From contig OY969812.1 in assembly GCA_963703335.1 (NCBI GenBank), forward strand, positions 372,001 to 436,000: a DNA stretch of 64,000 nt. The letters are read 5' to 3'. The position numbers and the translations under genes are program-made. Positions within the stretch are counted from its first letter, which is position 1, and each line of letters begins with the position of its first letter. This stretch comes from VRUE01 sp963703335. GTDB taxonomy: Bacteria > Actinomycetota > Thermoleophilia > Solirubrobacterales > 70-9. Below are positions 1-7,443 of this stretch, one piece after another. The notes beneath the pieces were generated by a model. That model was not told where the DNA came from and did no database searches. It was given only the letters and a program-made list of their open reading frames with translations.

Positions 1-645
1 GTGCAGCCAGGTAACGTCGGCGCCCGCCGCGGCCAGCATCCGCTCGGTGTGATCGCGGCTGCGCGCCGGCTCGCGCACCCAGGTCTCGCCCTCGGCGAGG
101 AGCCCGGCGAACAGCAGGCAGGACTTCACCTGGGCGCTGGCGATCGGCAACTCATGCTCGACTCCTTTCAGCGGCGTGGCCTCGATTTCGAGCGGTGGCA
201 GGCGGCTCTCCCGGCAATTCAGCTGGGCCCCCATTCGGCGCAACGGCTGGGCGATTCGATCGACCGGCCGGCGCCGGATCGAGTCGTCGCCGTCGAGGGT
301 CCAGGTGCCGCTGGGCTGCCCGGCCAGCCAGCCTGGCAGCAGGCGCAGCAGGGTGCCGGCATTGCCGACGTCGATCGTGGCCTGGCGCGCGCCCTGCAAG
401 CCGATTCCGCGAACGCGAATCGCCGGCTCGATGCCATCGGGGCCGACTCCGTCGACTTCCGCCCCCAGCACGCGCATCGCTTCCAGGGTCGAGCGAGTGT
501 CCGCCGAATCGAGGTAGCCCTCGATCTGGGTCTCCCCTTCTGCCATCGCAGCAATCAGCGCGGCGCGGTGGGAGATTGACTTGTCGGCCGGCGGACGCAG
601 GCTGCCGCGCAGGGGTCCGTCCGGGTCGAAACGGGTCGCCGCCAT
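1..645 (-). CDS. aroA: 3-phosphoshikimate 1-carboxyvinyltransferase (EPSP synthase), N-terminal part, runs off the window
   Basis: Cytoplasmic shikimate-pathway enzyme that transfers the enolpyruvyl group of PEP to shikimate 3-phosphate. The frame is open from an ATG at 645 to the window edge (215 codons), so roughly the N-terminal half of a protein of about 430 residues is present. It shows the substrate loop PPADKSISHRA (residues 18-28, Lys22 and Ser23 contact substrate in the family) and DVGNAGTLLRLLPG (about residues 92-105), the family NAGT element. It starts a few bases after the tyrA stop and continues the minus-strand aromatic run. The family is certain; the missing C-terminus is due to the window edge. 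Confidence 0.95.
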   Translation of the reverse strand, partial: MAATRFDPDGPLRGSLRPPADKSISHRAALIAAMAEGETQIEGYLDSADTRSTLEAMRVLGAEVDGVGPDGIEPAIRVRGIGLQGARQATIDVGNAGTLLRLLPGWLAGQPSGTWTLDGDDSIRRRPVDRIAQPLRRMGAQLNCRESRLPPLEIEATPLKGVEHELPIASAQVKSCLLFAGLLAEGETWVREPARSRDHTERMLAAAGADVTWLH

Positions 646-649
646 CGCG

Positions 650-1738
650 CTAGGTGCCGTTGCCGACGGCGCTGACCGTGTGGCCCAGCTCGCGTACGAG
701 CGCTGCCGCCCGCTTCGCCTGCTCGTCGCCCGCGACCCAGAGAGAAACCGCACCGGAGGTCATGTCGGGGGCGGGGTAAAGCGCCATGTCCTCGATGTTG
801 ACGCCGGCCTCGCCGAGCGCGAGCGCCAGCTCGGCGATCGTTCCCGGCCGGTTGGTCACCACCACGCGTAGCTCGCGCAGTGGTCCGCCAGCGAGTTCGG
901 TCTCGAGCAGCCGGCGGCGGTCGGCCGCCGCCCCAGAGTGCCACTCAGCGACCGCCTCGCGCTCCCCCGCTCGGATCAGCTCGGCCGCCTCGCGCAAACG
1001 CTCGGCGACCGCATCGACGGCCTCGGCCACCGCCTCGCTATTGCTGGCGAAGATGTCGCCCCAGATGGCTGGATTGGCACCGGCAACGCGGGTCGTGTCG
1101 CGGAAGCTGGGACCGACCTCCGGCATTCGCTCGGAGTCGCGGGTCAACTCGGCAACCGCCTGGCCGACCAGGACGTTGGCGACGACGTGTGGCAGGTGAC
1201 TGATCGTCGCCATCAGGCGGTCGTGAGCTTCGGCGTCGATCGCCTGGACCCTGGCGCCGAGCCCGGCGACCGTGCGTTGCAAGCGGTCGTAGAGAAGCCC
1301 GCTCGAGCGTGCGGATTTCGGCGTCAAGTACCAGCGCGCCCCCTCGAAGAGGTCCTCGCGAGCGTTCTCCACCCCCGAGGTCTCCGCCCCCGCCAGCGGA
1401 TGGCCGCCAATGAAGCGCTCGTCGGAGCCGAGCGCGGCAACGATGTCGCGCTTGGTCGAGCCGACGTCGGTGACGACAGTGTCGGGTCCGCAAGCCGCCA
1501 GCGCTGCTTCGGCGAGCACGGTGAGCCGCGCAACCGGAGCCGCGCAAAAGACCACTTCGGCGCCCTCGCATGCCGCCGCCACGGTGGTGGCGCCGCGGTC
1601 GATTACCCCGGCTCCCGTCGCTCTGTCCAGGGTCGCCGCATCCGGGTCATAGCCGATGACCTCCGCCTCCAGATGCCGCCGAGCGGCCAGCCCGATCGAG
1701 CCGCCGATCAGGCCGACGCCGAGGACGGCGACCCTCAT
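650..1738 (-). CDS. tyrA: Prephenate dehydrogenase with C-terminal ACT domain
   Basis: Oxidative decarboxylation of prephenate (or arogenate) for tyrosine synthesis. The start is the ATG at 1738, because the protein then opens with the dinucleotide-binding fold MRVAVLGVGLIGGSIG; a longer frame exists upstream but overlaps the previous gene. The middle holds IGGHPLAGAETSG and HDRLMATISHLPHV, typical of the TyrA catalytic domain with its substrate-binding His. The last ~75 residues (RVVVTNRPGTIAELAL...GVNIEDM) form an ACT domain, suggesting feedback control by an amino acid, probably tyrosine. The ATG overlaps the DAHP synthase stop (ATGA), so the two are translationally coupled. Confidence 0.93.
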   Translation of the reverse strand: MRVAVLGVGLIGGSIGLAARRHLEAEVIGYDPDAATLDRATGAGVIDRGATTVAAACEGAEVVFCAAPVARLTVLAEAALAACGPDTVVTDVGSTKRDIVAALGSDERFIGGHPLAGAETSGVENAREDLFEGARWYLTPKSARSSGLLYDRLQRTVAGLGARVQAIDAEAHDRLMATISHLPHVVANVLVGQAVAELTRDSERMPEVGPSFRDTTRVAGANPAIWGDIFASNSEAVAEAVDAVAERLREAAELIRAGEREAVAEWHSGAAADRRRLLETELAGGPLRELRVVVTNRPGTIAELALALGEAGVNIEDMALYPAPDMTSGAVSLWVAGDEQAKRAAALVRELGHTVSAVGNGT

Positions 1739-2814
1739 TCGCCGCGCCGGGCCCTGGCCGCGGAGGCAAGCTGATCGAGGATCGAGACCGTGGCCTCCCA
1801 ATCGAGGCACGGATCGGTGATCGACTGGCCGTAGACGAGCTCGCCGTCGCCGAGGTCCTGGCGGCCCTCGACCAGGAAGGACTCGAGCATCACGCCGACG
1901 ATCGCCGCGTTGCCGTCGGCGACCTGATCGGCAACCTCGCCGGCGGCAAGCAGCTGCCGACCCGGATCCTTGCCGCTGTTGTCGTGCGAGGCGTCGATCA
2001 CCAGCCGCTCGGGCAAGCTGGCGGAACGGATCAACTCAAGCGCCTCGGCGACGCCTTCGGCGCGGTGGTTTGGCGCGCCGCGGCCGCCGCGCAGGATCAC
2101 GTGGCCGTCAGGGTTGCCGCTGGTGTAGAGGATCGCCGGCGCGCCGGCGTCGTCGATGCCGGCGAAGGCGTGCGGCGCCGCGGCCGCGCGGACGGCGTCG
2201 ACGGCGACCTGGACGTTGCCGTCGGTGCGATTCTTGAAACCGACCGGCATCGAGAGGCCTGAGCCGAGCTGGCGGTGGGTTTGGCTCTCGGTCGTGCGGG
2301 CGCCGATCGCCCCCCAGGAGACCGCGTCGGCGATGTACTGCGGCGTAATCGGGTCGAGGAACTCGGTGCCAACCGGCAGGCCGAGGTCGAGAACTTCGAG
2401 CAGCAGCTGGCGTGCCATGCGCAGCCCGGTGTTGACGTCGAGCGACCCGTCCAGATGCGGATCGTTGATCAACCCCTTCCAGCCGGTCGTCGTGCGCGGC
2501 TTCTCGAAGTAGACCCGCATCGCGACCAGCAGGTCGCTGCTCAGCTTGCGCGCCGCTTCGGCAAGGCGGCCCGCGTACTCGAGCGCCGCTTCCGGATCGT
2601 GCACGCTGCAGGGCCCGACGATGACCAGCACCCGGTCATCGGTCCCGTCCAGGACGTTGCCGGTTTCGCCGCGGCCGCGCACCACAGCGCTTTCGCGGTC
2701 ATCGCCAAGCGGCAGTTCCTCAAGCAGCGTTCCCGGCGAGACCAGCTCCTCGATTCGCTCGATCCGCTGGTCGCGAACCCGGTCTCGCGTCTCCCCCTTC
2801 ATCCCAATCATCAT
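1735..2814 (-). CDS. aroG: 3-deoxy-7-phosphoheptulonate synthase (DAHP synthase, type I AroF/G/H)
   Basis: Condenses PEP and erythrose 4-phosphate, the committed step of aromatic biosynthesis. Family signatures are VGPCSVHD, MRVYFEKPRTTTGWKGLIND, GTEFLDPITPQY, GARTTESQTHRQLGSG and GFKNRTDG, which place it in the metal-dependent type I (AroFGH) group rather than the plant-like type II usual in many actinobacteria. Start choice is open: a GTG at 2835 and ATGs at 2814, 2811 and 2802 are in frame. I take 2814, with GAAGG four bases upstream. The conserved part begins near RDQRIERIEELVSP. Immediately upstream lies a leader with aromatic codons (see 2895-3039), which suggests attenuation control. 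Which of AroF/G/H it best matches cannot be told. Confidence 0.93.
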   Translation of the reverse strand: MMIGMKGETRDRVRDQRIERIEELVSPGTLLEELPLGDDRESAVVRGRGETGNVLDGTDDRVLVIVGPCSVHDPEAALEYAGRLAEAARKLSSDLLVAMRVYFEKPRTTTGWKGLINDPHLDGSLDVNTGLRMARQLLLEVLDLGLPVGTEFLDPITPQYIADAVSWGAIGARTTESQTHRQLGSGLSMPVGFKNRTDGNVQVAVDAVRAAAAPHAFAGIDDAGAPAILYTSGNPDGHVILRGGRGAPNHRAEGVAEALELIRSASLPERLVIDASHDNSGKDPGRQLLAAGEVADQVADGNAAIVGVMLESFLVEGRQDLGDGELVYGQSITDPCLDWEATVSILDQLASAARARRGE

Positions 2815-2894
2815 TTTGCCTTCACCGTCCTCCACGTTTACAAGCCTACTTCCGGTTTCCGCGTCGTACAGACGCGAACGAATCGAGTCATTCC

Positions 2895-2947
2895 GACGCC
2901 CGGCCAGTTACTTATTGCGATGCGGCAGTGCCGCGAGGCCGGACGCC
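2895..2947 (-). promoter_or_regulatory. Candidate attenuator hairpin upstream of DAHP synthase
   Basis: In the minus-strand RNA, GGCGTCCGGCC (plus positions 2937-2947, starting at the leader-peptide stop) can pair with GGCCGGGCGTC (2895-2905), 11 pairs including two G-U. A smaller hairpin GCGGC-ACT-GCCGC lies in its loop (2923-2935). It sits between the aromatic leader peptide and the DAHP synthase start. No U-run follows, so if it is a terminator it would be of a non-classical type, or the structure could act on translation. Confidence 0.5.
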
Positions 2948-3039
2948 TAGCTAAATCGCCAGAAATAGGAGAAGCGCGCGTGGGCGAGCGTGGCGCCGGA
3001 GGCGCTGCTGACGCTCGTCGTGTCGGCTGATTGCTTCAC
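2947..3039 (-). CDS. Candidate aromatic leader peptide (attenuation) of the DAHP synthase gene
   Basis: A 30-codon frame starting at GTG 3039 and ending at TAG 2947 has as its last residues ARFSYFWRFS: five aromatic codons (TTC, TAT, TTC, TGG, TTT) within the last eight codons. It lies directly upstream of the first enzyme of aromatic synthesis and just before a stable hairpin. This is the arrangement of amino-acid-starvation attenuators; an aromatic leader gene (aroR) is known upstream of a DAHP synthase gene in Corynebacterium. The weakness is the start: GTG with only a poorly spaced GGGAAG before it. Seen: the codon cluster and hairpin. Inferred: function. Confidence 0.55.
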   Translation of the reverse strand: MKQSADTTSVSSASGATLAHARFSYFWRFS

Positions 3040-3070
3040 CTTCCCTGACTTTGTAGCAGGTGGTGCGGGG

Positions 3071-4165
3071 TTAGTCGAGCAATTCGCCGAGCCCGGCGAG
3101 GAAACGGCCGTTCTCCTCGGTGGTGCCGTAGGAGACGCGAATGTGACCGGGGTCGCCGAGCGGCGTGCCGGGACGGACGGCGATCTGGCGTTCGGCGAGG
3201 CCGGCGACGACCTCGCCCTCGTCGGCGTTGCCGAGGTCGATCCAGGAGAAGTTGGCGTGGGTATCGGCGGTGGCGAGGCCGAGCTCGCGCAGACCCTCCT
3301 CGACTCGGATGCGCTCGGCGATCGTGCTCTCTACCCGCTTGCTGACGTCGTCCTGGTGCAGGATCGCCTCCGCCCCGGCCGCCTGGGCCAGGGCGTTGAC
3401 GCTGAAGGGCTGGCGCACGGCGTCAAGCGCGGCGCGGAACTTGGGGGCACCGAGCGCGTAGCCGACCCGCAAGCCGGCCAGCCCGTAGCACTTGCTGAAG
3501 GTGCGCAAGACCACCAGGTTGGGCAGCTCGGCGAGCAGGTCGACGGTCGCATCAACGTCGTCGTGTGTCTGGAACTCGACGTAGGCCTCGTCGAGGATCA
3601 CGGTGACGTGAGCCGGCAGACCGGCGCAGAACTCCGCCACCGCGGCGGCCGGGACGTGGGTTCCGGTCGGGTTGTTGGGGTTGCAGACGAGGACCAACTG
3701 GGTCGCGGCGGTCACCTCGGCGGCCATCGCCTCGAGGTCGTGGACATCGCCCTCGCCGAGCGGGACGCGGATCTCGCGGGCCCCGGTGAGCGCTGGCAGG
3801 TACGGGTACATCGAGAAGGCGGGCCAGGCGTAGAGGATCTCGGCACCTGGCTCGCAGAGCGCCTCGGCGGCGGCGAGCAGGATCTCGCAGGAGCCGTTGC
3901 CGACCGCGACCCGCGCCGGGTCGGTGTCATAGCGCTCGGCGATGCGGCGGCGCAGAAGGGTGGCATCGGGGTCCGGGTAGCGGTTCATCGCCCCGGCGGC
4001 GGCGGCGATCGCCTCGATCACCTTGGGGTGCGGCGGGAGCGGCGACTCGTTGGAGGCGAGCTGGGCGATGCCGGTCGCGGCGAGTGACTCCGGCGCCTGC
4101 CCGGTCGGCACGCCGGCCTGGTAGCCGGGCATGCGGGCGAGCTTCTCGGCAAAGGTGACGCTCAT
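3071..4165 (-). CDS. hisC: Histidinol-phosphate / aromatic amino-acid aminotransferase (HisC family)
   Basis: PLP-dependent class I/II aminotransferase of 364 residues. Seen: QLASNESPLPPHP near the N-terminus, NRYPDPDA, CNPNNPTGTHV, ILDEAYVEF and the lysine motif RTFSKCYGLAGLRVG (Schiff-base Lys), closing with VRPGTPLGDPGHIRVSYGT. HisC-family enzymes use histidinol phosphate or phenylpyruvate/4-hydroxyphenylpyruvate. Its place between chorismate mutase and DAHP synthase/TyrA suggests the last transamination of Phe and Tyr synthesis, possibly alongside histidine synthesis. A perfect 8-bp hairpin (4166-4173/4180-4187) abuts the ATG, so initiation may be structure-dependent; no clear Shine-Dalgarno is visible. 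Confidence 0.9.
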   Translation of the reverse strand: MSVTFAEKLARMPGYQAGVPTGQAPESLAATGIAQLASNESPLPPHPKVIEAIAAAAGAMNRYPDPDATLLRRRIAERYDTDPARVAVGNGSCEILLAAAEALCEPGAEILYAWPAFSMYPYLPALTGAREIRVPLGEGDVHDLEAMAAEVTAATQLVLVCNPNNPTGTHVPAAAVAEFCAGLPAHVTVILDEAYVEFQTHDDVDATVDLLAELPNLVVLRTFSKCYGLAGLRVGYALGAPKFRAALDAVRQPFSVNALAQAAGAEAILHQDDVSKRVESTIAERIRVEEGLRELGLATADTHANFSWIDLGNADEGEVVAGLAERQIAVRPGTPLGDPGHIRVSYGTTEENGRFLAGLGELLD

Positions 4166-4193
4166 CGTCAGCCCATTGTGGCTGACGCCGCCG

Positions 4194-4568
4194 CTACTGC
4201 GCCGCGTGGAGGTCGGCGCGCAGCTCCTGTGTCGCGCCTAAGTACACGTGCGCGGGCTTGTGGCTCGGCGGTGCGTAGTAGTGGACCATCGCGCGGATCA
4301 CGCGTGGCATCGCCCCAGGCACGTCGATCTCGCGGGCGCAGATCAACGGCACCGAGTCGAGGCCCAGTTGGCGGGCCGCGACGGCCGGGAACTCTGCGTC
4401 GAGGTCACCGGTGGTGGTGAAGAGGCAGCTGACCATCGCCTCGGCGCTGAGCTCGTTGCGGTCGACCAGCTCGCGCATCAGCTCCTCGGTTGCCCCGACG
4501 ATCGCGTCCGCCTCGTTGGCATCGGCCTGCACGGCCCCGCGGACCGCGAAGAGTCGCTCCTCACTCAT
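4194..4568 (-). CDS. aroH: Chorismate mutase, AroH (trimeric) class
   Basis: Rearranges chorismate to prephenate, feeding TyrA. The 124-residue length and the sequence pattern fit the Bacillus AroH fold: LFAVRGAVQADAN at the N-terminus (catalytic Arg), then TTTGDLDAEFPAVAAR, PLICAREIDVPG and a C-terminal HVYLGATQELRADL. The ATG overlaps the stop of rluB (4565-4568), so it is coupled to that gene. It stands ahead of hisC in the same run, so chorismate is channelled to Phe/Tyr. Confidence 0.93.
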   Translation of the reverse strand: MSEERLFAVRGAVQADANEADAIVGATEELMRELVDRNELSAEAMVSCLFTTTGDLDAEFPAVAARQLGLDSVPLICAREIDVPGAMPRVIRAMVHYYAPPSHKPAHVYLGATQELRADLHAAQ

Positions 4569-5341
4569 CGCCCTGAATCTTCCCAGAGCCGGGCGATCTC
4601 ATCCTCGCCGAGGCGCCGCGCCTTGCCCTGGGAGAGCCGACCGAGCTCGATCGGGCCAAAGCGGACCCGTCGCAGCTTGACCACCCGGTTGCCGATCGCC
4701 TCCGCCATCCGACGCACCTGCCGGTTGCGTCCCTCGCGCAGCACAATCTCAATTTCACGCTCACCGAGCCGCTGCACCTGGGCGGGCGAGGTCGGCCCGT
4801 CTTCAAGCTCCACCCCGCTCTCCAGTCGGCGCAGATCGGCGTCAGACGGCGGCCGCCGCAGCTCCGCCCGATACGCCTTGGAAACCCCGTATCGCGGGTG
4901 CGTGAGCCTGTTTGCCAGCTCACCGTCGTTGGTCAGCAACAGCAACCCAGTCGAGTCCGCATCAAGCCGCCCCACCGGATACAGGCGAGCCATCGAATCG
5001 ACGAGCTCGACCACGGCAGGACGACCACCAGGTTCCCGCGCCGTCGAAACCACCCCGGCCGGCTTATTCACCACCCAAACCTCCCGAGCCTCAGTCCCCA
5101 CCAAGCTCCCATCAACTCGGACCTCGTCGGCATCTGTGACATCGCGGGCCGGGTCGGTGACCACCTTGCCACCAACCGTGACCCTGCCTTTACCGATGAT
5201 CAGCTCAGCTTTCCGCCGCGAAGCGACTCCCCCATGCGCAAGGAACTTGGCGAGCCTCACGGCGTTCGAGGGATCGGGGGAGGTCCCGACGGAGCCTCCC
5301 CGCTGTTGCTCCGGCGGGACCTCCCCCGATCCCTCCCCCAC
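4565..5341 (-). CDS. rluB: rRNA pseudouridine synthase, RsuA/RluB/E/F family
   Basis: Converts a uridine of ribosomal RNA to pseudouridine. An S4 RNA-binding domain (RLAKFLAHGGVASRRKAE) is followed by WVVNKPAGVVST and the catalytic-Asp motif GRLDADSTGLLLLTNDG, then EGRNRQVRRM. The conserved protein begins at GTG 5260, but no Shine-Dalgarno precedes it. GTG 5341 lies one base after the scpB stop and would add a 27-residue Gly/Ser/Pro-rich extension encoded by a perfect 21-bp inverted repeat (5268-5335). I give 5341 as the open frame and regard 5260 as equally likely. The exact target uridine cannot be told. Confidence 0.85.
   Translation of the reverse strand: MGEGSGEVPPEQQRGGSVGTSPDPSNAVRLAKFLAHGGVASRRKAELIIGKGRVTVGGKVVTDPARDVTDADEVRVDGSLVGTEAREVWVVNKPAGVVSTAREPGGRPAVVELVDSMARLYPVGRLDADSTGLLLLTNDGELANRLTHPRYGVSKAYRAELRRPPSDADLRRLESGVELEDGPTSPAQVQRLGEREIEIVLREGRNRQVRRMAEAIGNRVVKLRRVRFGPIELGRLSQGKARRLGEDEIARLWEDSGR
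5268..5335. repeat. Perfect 21-bp inverted repeat at the scpB/rluB junction
   Basis: Arms 5268-5288 and 5315-5335 are perfectly complementary, and the loop holds a further CGGAGC/GCTCCG stem. The hairpin has no stop codon in the rluB frame and lies between the scpB stop and the conserved rluB start. It belongs to the set of long junction hairpins seen elsewhere in this window. Confidence 0.85.
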
Positions 5342-5342
5342 C

Positions 5343-5915
5343 TCAAGGCTCTGACCGTTGCTCCCCGGCCTTAAGCAGCCGCTCCCGCAGCTCCCGCTCA
5401 TCCTCCGGACTGGGATCGAATCGCGAAGGATCGGGAAGCAGATCCAACCCGGCGAGCCCGAAGAGGCGCTCAAAGAGTTCCGTGGTCTTGAAGATCGCCG
5501 CCCCGAACTGCGAACGCCCGGACTCTTCAATAAGCCCCCGCTCGGCGAGCGTCTGTACCGCGGACTCCGAGGTGACGCCACGGATGCGGGCAACCTCGGG
5601 GCGCGTGACCGGCTGCAGATAGGCGACGATCGCCAGTGTCTCCGCCTGGGCCTGGGTCAGCGGCGGCGTGCGTGGCTTTGCAAGCAGGCGTCGGGCTGCC
5701 GCTTCGCTGGCGGGGTCGCTGGCGAGGGCAAAGCCGCCGGCAACCTCGCGCAGGACGACGCCGCGCTTGCCCTCGGCGAGGTCCTCGCGCAGCAGCTCAA
5801 TCGCCTCTTCGATCTGCCCCTCGGTCGCCTCGGTCGCCTCGGCAAGGTCACGGGCGGGCACCGGCTGTGGTGAGAGGAAGAGCAATGCCTCGACGGTTCG
5901 TGCCAGGTCGCTCAC
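5343..5915 (-). CDS. scpB: Segregation and condensation protein B
   Basis: Winged-helix subunit that joins ScpA and SMC in the bacterial condensin complex for chromosome compaction. The 190-residue protein shows LARTVEALLFLSPQPV at the N-terminus and the conserved LTQAQAETLAIVAYLQPVTR and FKTTELFERLFGL elements. Its start overlaps the scpA stop by 4 bases (ATGA type), the usual scpA-scpB pairing. The C-terminus is acidic and basic mixed and variable. Confidence 0.95.
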   Translation of the reverse strand: MSDLARTVEALLFLSPQPVPARDLAEATEATEGQIEEAIELLREDLAEGKRGVVLREVAGGFALASDPASEAAARRLLAKPRTPPLTQAQAETLAIVAYLQPVTRPEVARIRGVTSESAVQTLAERGLIEESGRSQFGAAIFKTTELFERLFGLAGLDLLPDPSRFDPSPEDERELRERLLKAGEQRSEP

Positions 5916-6643
5916 TCGACCACCTCCCTCTTGCGGATCTCGATCGGGCCAAAGGGCTTGGACTGCTCCCAGGTCGCCTCGCCTTTGCGGTACATCTCGA
6001 GCAGGGCGAAGAGCGTCACGGCCTGGGTGAGGCGGTCCTCGCCGCCGAACTGCTCGTCGAAGTCGATGCTGGCATGGCTGCGCAGGGCGTCGCGCAGGGC
6101 GCGCAGCCGCTTTTCCAGCGAGACGGTCGGGCGGATGTGGTCGAGGTTGAGTTCCGGCGGCGTCGCCAACAGGTCGCCGAGGGCGGTGCCGAGACGCTCG
6201 GGGTCATAGACCGCGGTCGCCGCCTCCAGCGCGACCTGGCGCAGCTCCGGCGGCAGCGGCGCCGAGCGGTAGAGGTAGCCGCGCGCCGCCTCGAAGCGCT
6301 GGTCGAGGACGGCGGCCGCGTCGCGGTAGCGGCGGTACTCGAGCAGGCGGGCGAGCAGCTCCTCGACCGCCTCCTCGGGACTGACGTCCTCGAGCCCCTC
6401 CTCTTCGCCCGGCAGCAGCAAGCGCGACTTCAGCTCCAGCAGCGAGGCGATCAAGACGAGAAACTCGGTCGCCACATCGAGCTCCAGCTCTTCCTCCCGC
6501 TCGAGGTGCTCGACGTAGGCGACGACGACCTCGGCCAGCTCGACCTCGAGCAGGCTGACCTCCTCGCGCAGGACGACCGCCATCAGCAGGTCGAACGGAC
6601 CGGCAAAGACGTCGAGGTCGAGATCCAGCTCGGCGACGGTCAT
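5912..6643 (-). CDS. scpA: Segregation and condensation protein A
   Basis: Kleisin subunit of the SMC-ScpAB condensin. Seen: VFAGPFDLLMAVVLREEVSL (the SMC-binding N-terminus), AYVEHLEREEELELDVATEF and the LLELKSRLLLP stretch, then the C-terminal winged helix (RLTQAVTLFALLEMYRKGE). Start is ATG 6643; a GTG one codon earlier (6646) is also possible, and neither has a clear Shine-Dalgarno. It is the first gene of the minus-strand run down to aroA and is divergent from the secreted-protein gene at 6715, leaving about 70 bases for both promoters. Confidence 0.95.
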   Translation of the reverse strand: MTVAELDLDLDVFAGPFDLLMAVVLREEVSLLEVELAEVVVAYVEHLEREEELELDVATEFLVLIASLLELKSRLLLPGEEEGLEDVSPEEAVEELLARLLEYRRYRDAAAVLDQRFEAARGYLYRSAPLPPELRQVALEAATAVYDPERLGTALGDLLATPPELNLDHIRPTVSLEKRLRALRDALRSHASIDFDEQFGGEDRLTQAVTLFALLEMYRKGEATWEQSKPFGPIEIRKREVVE

Positions 6644-6714
6644 CACGGCACAGACTAAGTCGTGTCAGGGACGAAGCCACGTGAGAACACAGGAGTAGCC
6701 TGGGAAGCGGGCCG

Positions 6715-7416
6715 ATGAAGTTCGTTCTGTCGCTCGCGGCCGCGGTCCTCGCGGCGCTCTCGGGGCCTTCCACAAGCCCCGCGTTGCCGAGCCGACATCC
6801 GGGCCCAGAGGAGTTCGTCGCCCGGGTCGCGAACCCGTGGTTCCCGCTTCGCCCCGGCACCACCTACGTCTACCACGGGGTGAAGGACGGTCTGCCCTCA
6901 CGCGACGTCGTCACGGTCACCTCGGCGACGAAGACGATCGAGGGGATCCGCTGCACGGTCGTCCGCGACAGGCTCTATCTGCGCGGTCGCCTGCATGAGC
7001 TAACACGGGACTGGTACGCCCAGGAAAGGGACGGGAACGTCTGGTACTTCGGCGAGGACACGGTCGAGCTGAACCCGAACGGCAGCGTCAAGACCCGAGA
7101 GGGAAGCTGGCAGGCGGGGGTGCGGGGCGCCCGCGCGGGGATCTTTATGCCCGCGCGGCCCCGTCCCGGGCAGACCGGCCTGCAGGAGCTCTACAAAGGG
7201 CACGCGGAGGACCACTTCCGCGTCGTCAGCCTCACCGCGGAGGTCCACACACCGGCGGCATCGTCGGAACGGGCACTCCTTGTCAGGGAGTGGACTCCGC
7301 TCGAGCCCGGCGTCGTCGACCACAAGCTCTACGTCGAGGGGATCGGCTTGGTGCTGGAGCAGGCGGTCAAAGGCGGGGACGAGCGCAACGCTCTGGTCTC
7401 GACCCGCCGCCGGTAG
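6715..7416 (+). CDS. Secreted protein of unknown function
   Basis: 233 residues with a Sec signal peptide (MKFVLSLAAAVLAALSG...). After cleavage comes PEEFVARVANPWFPLRPGTTYVYHG, then alternating charged and hydrophobic segments typical of a beta-rich fold, with EREGSW-like and WYAQERDGNVWYFGEDT motifs. I recall conserved actinobacterial secreted proteins with an NPWFPLRPGTTY-like opening but know no function. No catalytic motif is visible. It stands alone on the plus strand between scpA and trpS (convergent, 27 bases apart). Confidence 0.8.
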   Translation: MKFVLSLAAAVLAALSGPSTSPALPSRHPGPEEFVARVANPWFPLRPGTTYVYHGVKDGLPSRDVVTVTSATKTIEGIRCTVVRDRLYLRGRLHELTRDWYAQERDGNVWYFGEDTVELNPNGSVKTREGSWQAGVRGARAGIFMPARPRPGQTGLQELYKGHAEDHFRVVSLTAEVHTPAASSERALLVREWTPLEPGVVDHKLYVEGIGLVLEQAVKGGDERNALVSTRRR

Positions 7417-7443
7417 CGCCGCGGACGGAGGTCGATGCCGGTC

